Origin: Pegoplata infirma
Lineage: Eukaryota; Arthropoda; Insecta; Diptera; Anthomyiidae
Direction: 5' to 3'
DNA length: 64,000 nt
Assembly: GCA_963921195.1 (NCBI GenBank)
Contig: OY992540.1
Coordinates: 23,200,262 to 23,264,261, forward strand
Positions 10,320 through 20,290 of this stretch are shown piece by piece. Below the pieces are notes generated by a model. The model saw only the letters and a program-made list of their open reading frames with translations, was not told where the DNA came from and made no database searches. How positions within the stretch are numbered: position 1 is the first letter of the stretch; every line of letters starts with the position of its first letter. The position numbers and the translations under genes are program-made.

Positions 10320-11582
10320 GGGTGAAATCAAAAAATGTCAACCAAACCAAGTAATCGTGTAATATCTCATACATGGGTTAAAGTATTCGCATATTTTTTA
10401 ATGTACAACGTCGCATAGATTGGCGTTCTACATAACTAACAACAATCCGGATACTAGTAAGCTATTTTAAACAAGTTATTTTCATTTTTGTAGGCCAAAT
10501 GTAAACTCCGTCGCCAGTAACATTTTCAATGTTTAAACTTTAACCGGTTATATCTTAAAAACCAATAACCCAAACTCTTAATAATTGACTACATTTTTAA
10601 AGAGGGCATGTCGACGTTCTTAAAAAATATTTTTGTATAGTCATAACTATCTCTTTTACCCATACAAACACGGCTTCAATTGTGTAACGATTTTTCGACA
10701 CTTTTTTTAGACATTATGGAACCTGACAATTTTGTTGTTTTTGACGTATTTTGTTTAGAAAAATAATAGGTTATTGCCCCATTTATTAAACGCGAGGCTA
10801 TAAAGTATCATTTTGCATCATTGGTTTCAAGTTTGCTCCCTGCATATTAATTTCCCTGTATAAAAAGCTAAATCATAAATGAAAAATCGAAAAATGCTGT
10901 AAACTCCGTCTCCACGTTTACAACTAAACTACTTAGCGTGCATCTGAAATATCGTCATATTTTGACGTATCTAGTTGACATCTAATGATTTTTTTTCGGA
11001 AACCGATTTCCGACAAATAGTTTTCGAAAAAAAGGGCAAAAAGTGATGAAATGTAAACTCCGTCTCTGTAAACTCCGTCAACTTTTTTTTTTTTTTGCAG
11101 ATTGCATTAAAAAACCTTATGAAGTTGTTAAAACCGACGCAAATATTAACACTAGTCATTCAAAAAAGTAAAAAAACTTATTTTAACAGAAATAATAATA
11201 AATTTATTTTACATTTCCTTAGAAAAATCCTATTAAAATAAAAAATAATTGTAAAATCTTTAATAACAAAAACCAGAAAAAAATCCTAATTACAAAAATT
11301 GTTAGCAATTACATAAATAAGTGTTTTAAATTACAATAAAATGTTTTCAAAGAAAATTAAAAAAATTTAATGTATTTTTCTAAGGTGAATGTAAACTCCG
11401 TCACCAAAAAAATCATAAAACTGTCGATAAAATTTGTTTGAAACAGTTTGTAGAAGAGATCTTTTATAGTTATATTAGTAGTGATGTAACATATTGATTT
11501 TAATAAAAAAATTTACCAAAAATTAAAATTTTTTGTTTGTACAATTTTGGCTCAAAAACACTGACATTTTTTGATTTCACCC
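10320..11582. mobile_element. 1.26-kb MITE-like element with iterated GTAAACTCCGTC boxes
   Basis: A perfect 21-bp inverted terminal repeat beginning GGGTGAAATCAAAAAATG lies at 10320-10340 and 11562-11582. ATTT flanks both sides (10316-10319 and 11583-11586), a 4-bp target duplication. Inside, the exact 12-mer GTAAACTCCGTC occurs five times, all on the plus strand, at about 10501, 10899, 11053, 11068 and 11391. The one minus-strand frame (10971-11159) has no recognisable domain, so I treat the element as non-autonomous. It appears only once in the window. Confidence 0.75.
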
Positions 11583-11586
11583 ATTT

Positions 11587-11885
11587 ATACATTTATTTTA
11601 AGTTGTTCATGTGCCAGTGATGAAGGAGGAATTAATTTGAAATGGTACTTTATTTTGTGCGAAATGTTAAGGAGTATTTCTTAAGCACGCATTAAGAAAT
11701 TATCCATTTGTACCCGCATAAGAATTGACATTTTGAAACATTTTTTTAAATTTTTTTTTCTAAAGGATCCTAGAGCCAAAATTTCAGGTTTTCAAAATTG
11801 CCCTAGTTTGAGAATTAAAACAGATTTGCGAACTCGGCGTTTGCTTTTATTTTCTTTTATAAATTTTCAACTTTTTAAAATTTTT
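11587..11885. other. No feature seen
   Basis: AT-rich sequence without a repeat shared in the window. Confidence 0.4.
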
Positions 11886-12133
11886 TTAACATGATAATGT
11901 TTTACGGCTCGTGTCTAATTTTAAAAATAGGCCCTCAGTTTGCCTTAGGTTAGGTTAGGTTAGGGTGGCGGTGTCCGATTGACACCTCGCATAGACCTCT
12001 TGGTCCATAGCGGTACCACAGTTTGCCTTAATATTATAAAAAAAAAAATTAATACAAAAAAAAAATTCTGATTAAAAAATAAAAAAATGAATGATGAAAA
12101 AAAAAAATTTTTGATGAAAAAAAATTTTTTTTT
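11886..12133 (+). repeat. R2 repeat, copy c (fragment)
   Basis: It opens like R2a and R2b (ATAATGTTTTACGGCT, then CCTCAGTTTG) but is interrupted almost at once by a 71-bp retroposon-like insert. It ends in A-rich ATGATGAAAAAAAA sequence, which is the complement-strand form of the CATCAATATTTT tract. Confidence 0.5.
11948..12018 (+). mobile_element. 71-bp insert beginning (GGTTA)n, with 12-bp target duplication
   Basis: The 12-mer CAGTTTGCCTTA occurs at 11936-11947 and again at 12019-12030, exactly bracketing the insert. The insert opens with three GGTTA units and then reads AGGGTGGCGGTGTCCGATTG up to GCGGTACCA. Long perfect duplications of this kind are typical of target-primed (LINE or SINE) retroposition. 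The (GGTTA)n is therefore an element terminus, not telomeric DNA. I believe similar GGTTAGGTTAGG-tailed sequences are scattered in fly genomes, but I cannot name the parent element. Confidence 0.65.
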
Positions 12134-12420
12134 GTTGTAAAATAATTCACTATCTGGTGAAAAACGCTCTTGTTCACCAGCAGGTTATTATCCAAGTTGC
12201 AAACCGTTTTGGTTTTAAGAAATTGAAAACAGTAATTCTTATTTTATTTTTTGAGTCGTTAGCTAACGTTGTAAAATAATTCACCATCTGGTGAAAAACG
12301 CTCTAATTCACCAGCAGGTGAGTTATTATCCAAGCTACAAATCAAAGTTGCAAACCGTTTTGGTTTTTAGAAATTAAAAACAGTTATTCGTTATTTATTT
12401 TTGTGAGTCGTTAGCTAACG
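12134..12420 (-). repeat. R2-like segment, inverted and tandemly duplicated (134-bp unit)
   Basis: Two direct copies start with GTTGTAAAATAATTCAC at 12134 and 12268. Both run through CTGGTGAAAAACGCTC, GTTGCAAACCGTTTTGG and GAGTCGTTAGCTAACG. Reverse-complemented, they resemble the TTCACC...GGTGAATAAA part of R2, so they lie opposite to the preceding R2 fragment. GAGTCGTTAGCTAACG includes a short CGTTAGCTAACG palindrome. Confidence 0.65.
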
Positions 12421-13040
12421 TTTGTCCGTCAGTATGTTTGTCCATGTATTTTAATCAATTGACTAGAAATCTAAAACTAAAGCCAATCTTAGCCCAAGGA
12501 CTAAGCCTATTGAAAAAATCGGTCCATGTTTAGACCTAGCCCCCATACAAAGGTCCTTTTTTATTTTGGCTCAAATGACTCCAATAACCGTATTATAATA
12601 CATATCCTTTCGAGAATTGGCAGGAAAATGTATTTTGTATACGTTAATCACCATTCCGAATTTTAAATAAATCGGACTAGTTCTTCTAGTAGCTCACATA
12701 CAAACGAACTTCCCGATACTGACATAAATCCTTTAAATTTCATGAAAATATAAAATATTTAATTAAATTTTTGTTAGCGTGTTTAACGCGTACTTTAATA
12801 ATATAATCAAATCTGATTGATATCGGACCATTTCTAGACTCAATTATGAAAATTTTGACCGATATTCAGTAAAAGTGCTTTACTGAAAACAAATTGAAGC
12901 CTATTTCACTCAAATTTGGTTTGTGATTTTTTTACACCTTTTAGAGATTTGACAAAAGATAGACCCACTCGGTAGATGTTTGAACTTTCCGAGAAAAACT
13001 TGTGTATGTCTTGACCGACTAAAATTTTCTTACTTGTTTA
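12421..13040 (+). mobile_element. HINE subfamily C, copy C1, 5'-truncated
   Basis: It ends with GTCTTGACCGACTAAAATTT, CTTACTTGTTT. Its reverse complement matches the AAACAAGTAAG...GTCGGTCAAGAC start of C2 at 17479. Inside it shares 'ATCGGTCCATGTTTAGAC', 'CCCCATACAAA' and 'GACCGATATTCAGT' blocks with C2. The hairpin end with ACCCTACACC is missing; a short GTCCGTCAGT piece at 12423 may be what is left of the GTCY core. Confidence 0.6.
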
Positions 13041-13500
13041 CTACTTAGAAACGTCATTTTCAAAAAGTTCTTTTCCGGAATGTTTTTTTCTCCTTCGGTG
13101 AATTTAAAGTTTCATAAAACGAATATTTTAGGAAATATAAAAAGTACCAAAAGTACACTTTTGATCCCGTCTTTTATCCAGAAATTTTATTCAAAATTTA
13201 TTTATTCCAGAATGGAAAAAATATTTTCTACATTCCAAATATTATGTGTCCAAAGTACACTTTTTTACCCATTTCCTACTACTTTAGTAGAAAGAAAAAG
13301 TACCAAACTACAATTTTTACCCTTTTCCCCCTTTAGAATCGAAATATTCAAAAATTTCTTTTCAGGACGTTTTTCCGCGCTGAAGGAAATGACATTTCTG
13401 GTCTCTAGCACCACTTTGTCAGGATACTTAAAATTTATCAAAGTACCTTTTTACTGCCTTAAGCATATTACCCTGTTTTTTTGATGAAAATTTCATTCAA
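13041..13500 (+). repeat. Degenerate AAAGTACAC/TTTTACCC repeat; no gene called
   Basis: An open frame of 134 codons spans 13080-13484. The DNA, however, iterates diverged modules of the form 'AAAAGTACCAAAAGTACACTT' and 'TTTTTACCC...AGAA' (near 13145, 13250 and 13300). The peptide is Phe/Ser/Lys-rich with no domain I recognise, and there is no upstream or splice context that would support a gene. I annotate the repeat and leave the frame uncalled. Confidence 0.4.
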
Positions 13501-13907
13501 TCTTTAAACGCCTCAAATCACAATAAAACATTTTATCAACAACTTTTGGACAATTATAAGAAAGAAACGATAACAAAACTGAAATGTCACTTTTTCACGG
13601 CAATTTGAAGTGTCTTGTGTAATAAAAATGCATAAAAACTTTTTTAAAAATGCATAAAATGCATAAAAACTTTCCCTGTAATTCCTCGCGTTGGAATTTT
13701 TTTTTTTTTTTATATGGAGTTTGACAGATTTTTTCCTTTGGAATTGAATATAGTACTATGCTTTAATATATAAATTTTCAAAAACCCAAACGTAGTGAAT
13801 CTATTTTCCATGAGAAGAATCTACATTAAAAATTTAAAGGCTAAGCTTCAGTGGTTTAGGCTAGGCGGTAATAAATCAGCCAGTCGGGTCAGTCCCACAG
13901 TATTTTA
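13501..13907. other. No feature seen
   Basis: AT-rich sequence. A local short duplication of ATGCATAAAAACTTTT lies near 13628-13665. Nothing else is repeated or coding. Confidence 0.4.
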
Positions 13908-14895
13908 ACAAGACAATGTTTTTAGGCTGGTGTCTAATGTTAAATAAGTTACAGGACGCCACCTCAGTTTGACACTACAATCTAACGATTTACCAAAAAA
14001 AGAATATAAAAATTACTGTTTTAATTTTCTTAAAACCAAAAATTTTGTAACTTAAGTTGTAATTTGGACAAAAGTTCACCTCGTGGTGAATAAAAAAATT
14101 ATTCACCAGATGGTAAATGAAACGTAACATAATTATTCATAATTTTTTTTCATCAATATTTTTTTAACCAATATTTTTTTTCATCAATAATTTTTTTCAT
14201 CAATATTTTTATTGTCAATATTATTTTTTCATCAACTTTTTTTAATCAATATTTTTTTGCCAATATTTTTTATTTTTTTTTTCATCAATATCCTTTTAAC
14301 ATCAATTTTTTTTTCATCAATGTTTTTTTTCATCAATTTTTTTTTTCATCAATATTTTTTTTCATCAACTTTTTTATCAATATTTTTTTTTCATCAATTT
14401 TTTTTCTTCAATATTTTTTTATCATCATTTTTTTTTGTCAAGATGTCCTTTTTACATCAATTTTTTTTCATCAATATTTTTTTTCATCATTTTTTTTTTT
14501 TCATCAATATTTTTTTTCATCAACTTTTTTATCAATATTTTTTTGTCATCAATATTTATTTTTAGTCAATATTTCTTTCATAATATTTTTTTATCAACTT
14601 TTTTCATCATTATTTTTTTTTTCATCAATACTTTTTTTCATCAATATTTTTTTTTATCATAAACTTTTTTTTATCGACAAACATGGGCAAAGAAACCTTT
14701 CTTAGAAACCTTTACGGCTCTATAATATATAAACATAATGGGGTCCTTGACCGATATTTCAATGAGTTTTGCATGGAATGAAAAAATAATGTGACGTTAT
14801 TTTTTCTAGAAAAATTTTGCTTTGGAAAGAACACCAATTTATAAAGCAAAACATTATCTTGATTCAATGGTTTGGGCAAGAGCACAAACTTCGCA
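13908..14895 (+). repeat. R2 repeat, copy b (most complete)
   Basis: It begins GTTTTTAGGCTGGTGTCTAA, then CGCCACCTCAGTTTG, TTCACCTCGTGGTGAATAAA and TTCACCAGATGG. Next come about 500 bp of CATCAATATTTTTTTT units (14145-14665). Its end reads CATAATGGGGTCCTTGACCG, GTTTTGCATGGAATGA and GGTTTGGGCAAGAGC, matching R2a at 4640-4795. The 117- and 75-codon Phe-rich frames at 14212-14662 are readings of the T-rich tract. No terminal repeat or target duplication could be fixed by eye. Confidence 0.65.
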
Positions 14896-15005
14896 AGCTG
14901 TCTTTTAAAGGATCTGCACCTAATTTCTTCTGTGGTACTTTAATAAGCAAATTATGTACTAAAATATAGCATTAAAGAACTAAAATCTTCAGTGCTTGTT
15001 TTTTT

Positions 15006-15796
15006 ATACCCTCCACTCTAGTGATAGAGGGTATATATAAGTTTGTCATTCCGTTTGTAGCACTTCGAAATATTGGTCTAAGACCCCATAAAGTATATAT
15101 ATTCATGATCCGCGATCGATTTAAAGACGATCTAGCAATGTCCGTCAGTCCGTCCGTAAGTCCGTAGTGGTTCAAAAGTTATAAGCAAAACCCTAAATTT
15201 CAGATTGGTTTCACCTAAAATTTACGTATTGAAAAACCCGAGTTTTAAAAAACAAGCTTTAAAAACAATGATAAGCCACAAAATAACTTTACATAGTATT
15301 TTTGTCACTCAGAAATATTTTTACACTAAAAAAAAAATTACTCTCAAAAAAATTTTACACTCAAAAAAAAAAAAATTAGTAAATTATTTTTTTTTTTACA
15401 AAAATTACAAAAAAAAAGTTTTTTCTCAAAATAAAATATATGAAGGGTTTATTGTAAAAACTCGAAAAGCAACATTTCATTTTTTGGAGGTTTTTGCATT
15501 AAAACTTTTAAAATAATGTAGAAAATAGAACTTTTGCAGAACTTTTATTATCAATATACTTTTACGAAGGGTTAAAACAAGACATCTGCCAAAAATCTGT
15601 CAATGGAACATCAGCAGAAGGCGAAAAACACGAAAAAAATCAAATGAGGCTTATCAAGTTCTTGCAGTAAGCCCTTCATTTTTAATCAAAATTGTTAATT
15701 TTTTTTTACATTCAAAAATTTACTATCCTTTAAAAAGGGCATTGTGGAGGGAATTCATAGATTCGGCCAAGTCGAATTTTACTTTTTTACTTGTTT
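15006..15796 (+). mobile_element. HINE/DINE-1-like element A4, internally deleted and carrying a MITE
   Basis: Both ends are present: the ATACCCTCCACTC hairpin at 15006, and ATTCGGCC/GTCGAAT with ACTTGTTT ending at 15796. About 300 bp are missing between the GTCY core (about 15138-15170) and the second GTGGTTCAAAAGTTATAAGC block. A 238-bp insertion sits at 15441-15678. The 103-codon frame at 15205-15516 runs through element and insert and is not a gene. Confidence 0.75.
15441..15678. mobile_element. Short MITE inside HINE A4
   Basis: The inverted termini are TGAAGGG(T/C)TTA(T/C)TG(T/C)AA, about 17 bp. The host element reads AAAATATTTCTAATCAAAAT in other copies, whereas here AAAATAT, insert, TTTTAATCAAAAT is found. 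The target duplication is ambiguous (AT or TA). The 238 bp are non-coding. Confidence 0.65.
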
Positions 15797-16679
15797 GTCT
15801 TATTGTTATTTTTTTTTTCTTTGTCTTTCTTCATTGTCTGTTTTTTTTTTTGTAACATTATGAATGTTGTTTGTTTTGTTGTTGATGCTTCTACTGCTGC
15901 GTTTATTTTTTAATAATTCTATTATAAACTTTATAAATTATTAAGTATCCTCATTGTTGTGTTTACTTGCTAAACAAACAGACAAAAAAACTGTGTGTGG
16001 GTTTCATTTGAATTTTTTTCTTAAGTTTTTCTTTTATTTTTTCCTTCTTTTTCGCTGTTTTTTTCTTTTTTTAATTTCTGTGCATTTTTATATATATTTT
16101 TAATAACGGTATATTAAGCTGTTAGGATTTTTATGCTTATGTGCTGCCATAACAATTTAATAAGCTATAAAAAGCCTATTTGTGTGTATTTTTGTGCTTT
16201 CGGTGCTTTTGTGTATTTGCAACATATTGTGGTTTTATGTTGCTCACAAATTTGTGCTACATATAAAAGTTCTATTAAAATGTTATAATCATAAAAAGTT
16301 ATGTTTTAACTTTGCTTTTAATAATTCTTAATTGTTATTAATATTAAAAATTTTAGTTACAAATATTTTTATTTATTAATTAAATATTAGCAAAATTTTT
16401 AATTTTGTGTAATTTAGGGATTTTTAAGGAATTGTTAGAGCGGTGGCAATAAGAAACTTGCAAACTTAATTTTGAAACAAAGTTTTGATGTATTATATTG
16501 TTCATCAGTTTACTTTAAATGATTCTTTATTTATTTTAAAAAATATTTTTTTTTCTTATTTTATTGTGATTCGTTTATACAGTTGTGTTCTGTATAATAG
16601 GAATAAAATTAACACCGTCCGACACCCAATGTTAAACATAAACCGGGTGATAAACGTCTGAATATAGAGATTAGATGGA
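15797..16679. other. Unique-looking AT-rich sequence, no feature seen
   Basis: It lacks the repeats seen elsewhere and has no frame of note. It could be ordinary intergenic or intronic DNA. Confidence 0.45.
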
Positions 16680-16960
16680 GTAAAACTGCATTGACAGTTT
16701 TTCTTTTCCTTTTAAAAATACTTTAAAGTTTTAAAGGATTACGTTTGGTAAAATATTCCTTAAATAGCCTTATAATGTTACTTTTGATGGCAAATGAAAG
16801 AGGAGAATCTTCGCTAATTTTTCCATATTTTAATTTGCCATATTATAAATAATGTCTATTCAAAACTTTACCCAAATATTTTGTTAAGATATGTAAAACT
16901 TTTAAGTCCTTTGAAAAGAAAACAGGATCACAAAATGTAAAACTGTAAATGCAGTTTTAC
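16680..16960. repeat. Inverted-repeat unit with GTAAAACTGCATT termini
   Basis: GTAAAACTGCATTGACAGTT at 16680 is matched inverted by AACTGTAAATGCAGTTTTAC ending at 16960. The same GCATTTACAGTTTT core appears inside R7 (about 25826 and 41332) and near 61290, so it is a small interspersed family. I cannot tell a target duplication. Confidence 0.45.
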
Positions 16961-17478
16961 TACATTTAGTTTATAGCTTCAAACGTTTAGTATTCCGATT
17001 GTGTTTGTCAAAAAAGTATATTTTTAAAAATAAAAATAAATCTATAAGCTAGGGTTTCTAAATTCCCGGACTTTTTCAATTCCCGGGAAAGCGTTTTAAA
17101 AAAATTGTTTTCCCGGGAATTCCAGGGAATGTTTTGATTTAAATAAATTCTGAATCTTATCATATATAAAATATTATTTTTTAAAATATGGTCGCATTTT
17201 TCAATATTTTGTAAAATAGTTTTTTTTTATTTCATTCTTAAACGTAGAAAATTAACAAAAATATAATTTTTGTAGAAGTATTGTATCTTATCAGGATTGT
17301 CATATTTGCCTTGGCGAATTTTCACTCCAAACAGAATGTTTTTTATTCATGAATTTATGATTTTTTAAAGTGTCATATTTGTAAAAGCTTTTTGGTTAAT
17401 TCGAATAATGCTGAATAATCATAATCAGGACTTTATTTTAAAGATACATTTCGAAAAACTTTTGAATTACTTAAATAA
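16961..17478. other. No element called; CCCGGGAA inverted motif near 17065-17125
   Basis: ATTCCCGGGAAAGCG near 17080 and TTTTCCCGGGAATTCC near 17108 form a short GC-richer inverted cluster in otherwise featureless DNA. Confidence 0.35.
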
Positions 17479-18272
17479 AAACAAGTAAGAAAGTTATAGT
17501 CGGTCAAGACAGACCATATGATACCCTACACCAGTGTTTCCCGGAAATGGGTCCAAAGTCCAAACATGGACTGATTGCATCTGTCGTTATTAGATCTTTA
17601 TTTAGTGTAGAAAACACACACAGGTTAAATTTTAGTGGAATTGGTTTATTTTTTGTCAATTGCCGATTTAACTGAATATCGGTCCAAATTTTTATCTAGG
17701 GAACTAAGTCCAAAAATGGTTCAATTATATTCCGATTTGATAAGTTTACTTAAGTACACGTTTGAAAGCGAAAAATACAATTTTTAACAAATATTTCCAT
17801 TTTTATGAATTTTTTGGGAATTATGTTAATATCGGGAGGGTGGTTTGTATGGGGACTACCAGAAGGACTGACCCGGTTCCTTTGAAATTTAGAATGATGA
17901 TTCGTGCATACAAAATTTGATTACCTGTTAAAATTCAAAGCAATATCTGTTAAAATAAAGTTTCGGTTAAACGTAATCCAAAGGGCGCGTTTGTATTGGG
18001 GCTAGGTCTTAACATGGACCGATTTTTTCAATTTCAATAAGATTCGTCCTTATGCCAATATATGCTTAAGTTTCAAATTTCAAGTCAATTGGTTGAATAT
18101 CGCGATCGTGCTTAAACCGATAGATGGACGGACGGACATCGCTAAATCGACTCAAAAAGTGATTCTGAGTCGATCGGTATACTTGAAGGTAGGTCTAGGA
18201 TCAATATTTCGGGTAGTTACAAACATCAGCACAAACTCATTATACCCTGTACCACAGAGTGGTGTAGGGAAT
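17479..18272 (-). mobile_element. HINE subfamily C, copy C2, near full length
   Basis: In plus-strand order it starts AAACAAGTAAGAAAGTTATA, with the GTCGGTC/GACAGAC hairpin and ATACCCTACACC. It ends with the GTCY core as its complement (GGACGGACGGACATCGC, about 18125) and the hairpin ACCCTGTACCACAGAGTGG/TAGGG. The overall order equals subfamilies A and B: hairpin end, GTCY core, 'ATCGGTCCA...' blocks, and a terminal hairpin plus ACTTGTTT. The block sequences are diverged. The short frame at 18093-18287 is a reading of it. Confidence 0.7.
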
Positions 18273-18414
18273 AAAAAATTGTATTAAAATATGTCCTGCG
18301 ATATTTTATCTTTATTAAATTCGATGTGCTGAACCCAAATATAAAAATAATTTAAAATCGGTCGAACGGTTTTCGAGATATCGATATTTGAAATTTGCAA
18401 AAAATTGGAGTTAA

Positions 18415-20290
18415 AATTTTTCAACATGATGTCTCCGAATTTGATGAAACTTTGTGTATATGTTGGGACTTATAAGACTTATACTCAGACAAAATTTGAG
18501 ACCTTTAACTTTCGTGGTTCCAGAAATATGGCGTGTCAAAAGTCAAGAAAATCTTTTAAAGGATGAAATATAAACATTTATATCTTCAAAAGTATTTGAT
18601 CTATATTACTCCCTGATAGCTTGTTTTAAAGGCAAAACCATGTCCTTTCAAATAACATTTTGCAAAAATTTTTATTTTGGGAATTTTTTTTATTTCTGCA
18701 AAATTCGCGATTCGCGAAAATGTATCTGAAAAAGCGACATTTTTAAAAATCTGAAAAAAATATATGTTATTGGCTAATATCTTAGTTACAAGCTGTATAA
18801 ATTTTAAGTTGGTGAACGTATTAAGACCAGAAATATGAATAAATATGTGTTGCCAAGTAGTAAATTTTTATCAAATCTGATGAATATTAAATTTTTTTTT
18901 TTAATATTTTTGCAAATACACATAATAAAACGGTGAAAAAAGTAAAGTAAATGGTACATACGGGTACTACACATAGCTACAATATAATATGAATATTTAT
19001 CATTTACACTACTCTACAAAAATCAACTTTTTTTTGCACAGACTCTTAGATTACATTTGCTAAAGTATTTTGGTCTCTTTAACACCAATCTGTCATCATA
19101 AAAATTTGATCAAATCGCCTTTTCGAGAAAGACCTCTTTTGCGGTCCCTGCCCATAAAAACCAACGAATGACTTTATACTAGAAAAATTATTAAAAATGC
19201 ACATTATTTCAAAATTCATTGAGTTTATGCGAAAATATTTGCAAAAAAATCTAAATTTTGAGCAAAATTTGCAAATATTATTTGCATACATATACTTTTT
19301 TCCCTAATATTTTTATTTTTTTAATTTTCATTGTTTAAAATACATTTTCTTAAGTCATTTGCCCTCTTTAACGTGAATCCACTAAATGCGAATCCATTGT
19401 CATTTTTATGTAATCGCTTTCTCGTGATTTGCCCATTTAGTTTTTGCAGCTGAAGCATTCAAAAATATTAAACGAACAAATAATATGAGGTATGTCAGTG
19501 TGAAACATTTATTATTACGTTTCTTTCTTGGGTTTGAGGGCTTAGTCTGTAAAATAGGCCTATATGTCCAGAAGACAATTTGATAAAATGTTTATGATGA
19601 CAGATTCGTGTAGGCCAAATACTTTTTAAAATGTGTTCTAGAAATCTCTGCAAAAAAAGTTGACTTTTGTTAAGTAGTGTAATCGATAAAAAGTTATGTT
19701 ACAATATATTCATGTGTAATACTTGTGTGTACCATCAACTTTACATTTTTCACCGTTTTATTTTATGTATTTGCAAAAATATTCAAAAATAGTAATTAAA
19801 TATTCATCAGATTTTAAAAAAAATTCCTACTTGTCAACACATTTTTATTAATATCTCTGAACTTAATACGTTCACCAACGCGAAATTTTTAGAGCTTGTA
19901 GCTAAGACTCATACCATTAACATATATTTTTTTCAGATTTTTAAAAATGTCGCTTTTTTTGATATGTTTTTGCGAATCGCGAATTGTGCAGAAACACAAA
20001 AAAGATCCCAAAATAAAAATTTTTGCAAAATGATATTTTAAAGGTGATGATTTTGCCTTTAAAAAAAGCTATCTGGGAGTGATTTACCTCAAATACTTTT
20101 CGAGATATAAATATTTGTAATTTACCTTTTAAAGGATTTTCTTGACTTTTGAAACGTCATATTTCCAAAACTACGGAAGTCAAAAGTCTTAAATTTTGTT
20201 TGAGTATAATTTGAGTAAGTCCCAACATATATACCGAGTTTCATGAAATTTGGGTCGATTGACGTCAAAAATTAATTTTTTTTTTTGCTA
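18415..20290. repeat. Large inverted repeat (arms ~580 bp) with a MITE in the loop
   Basis: The left arm (about 18415-18990) and the right arm (about 19710-20285) are diverged reverse complements. Shared phrases include AAATTTGAGAC/GTCTTAAATTT, CTTGACTTTTGA, GCGATTCGCGAAAATGTAT, AAAAGCGACATTTTTAAAAA, GAACGTATTAAG and AATAAAACGGTGAAAAA. The phrase 'TTTTCGAGATAT' in the arms recurs in other repeats here. There is no open frame of note. Arms of this length suggest a foldback-type element. Confidence 0.7.
19007..19679. mobile_element. TA-flanked MITE, CACTACT termini, in the palindrome loop
   Basis: The termini are CACTACTCTACAAAAATCAA and, inverted, CACTACTTAACAAAAGTCAA. They pair for ~31 bp with few mismatches, and TA flanks each side (19005-19006 and 19680-19681). 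The interior (673 bp) carries no transposase. A TA duplication and CACT-type terminus point to a Tc1/mariner-like source, by inference. Confidence 0.75.

Noticed and set aside
11946..11966. Telomeric (TTAGG)n repeat
   Set aside because: Only three GGTTA units, internal to the window, exactly at the edge of a 71-bp insert with a 12-bp target duplication. A retroposon end explains it better.
13080..13484. 134-codon plus-strand frame as a possible gene
   Set aside because: Underlying DNA is a degenerate AAAGTACAC/TTTTACCC repeat. The composition is biased, with no domain and no gene context.
14212..14662. Phe/Ile-rich membrane-protein-like frames
   Set aside because: Product of T-rich CATCAATATTTT low-complexity units. 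The predicted hydrophobicity is a base-composition effect.
15006..15796. LTR retrotransposon interpretation of the repeated A-type elements
   Set aside because: No paired long direct repeats, primer-binding site or gag/pol sequence. The ends are hairpins with ACTTGTTT and a GTCY core, as in HINE/DINE-1.
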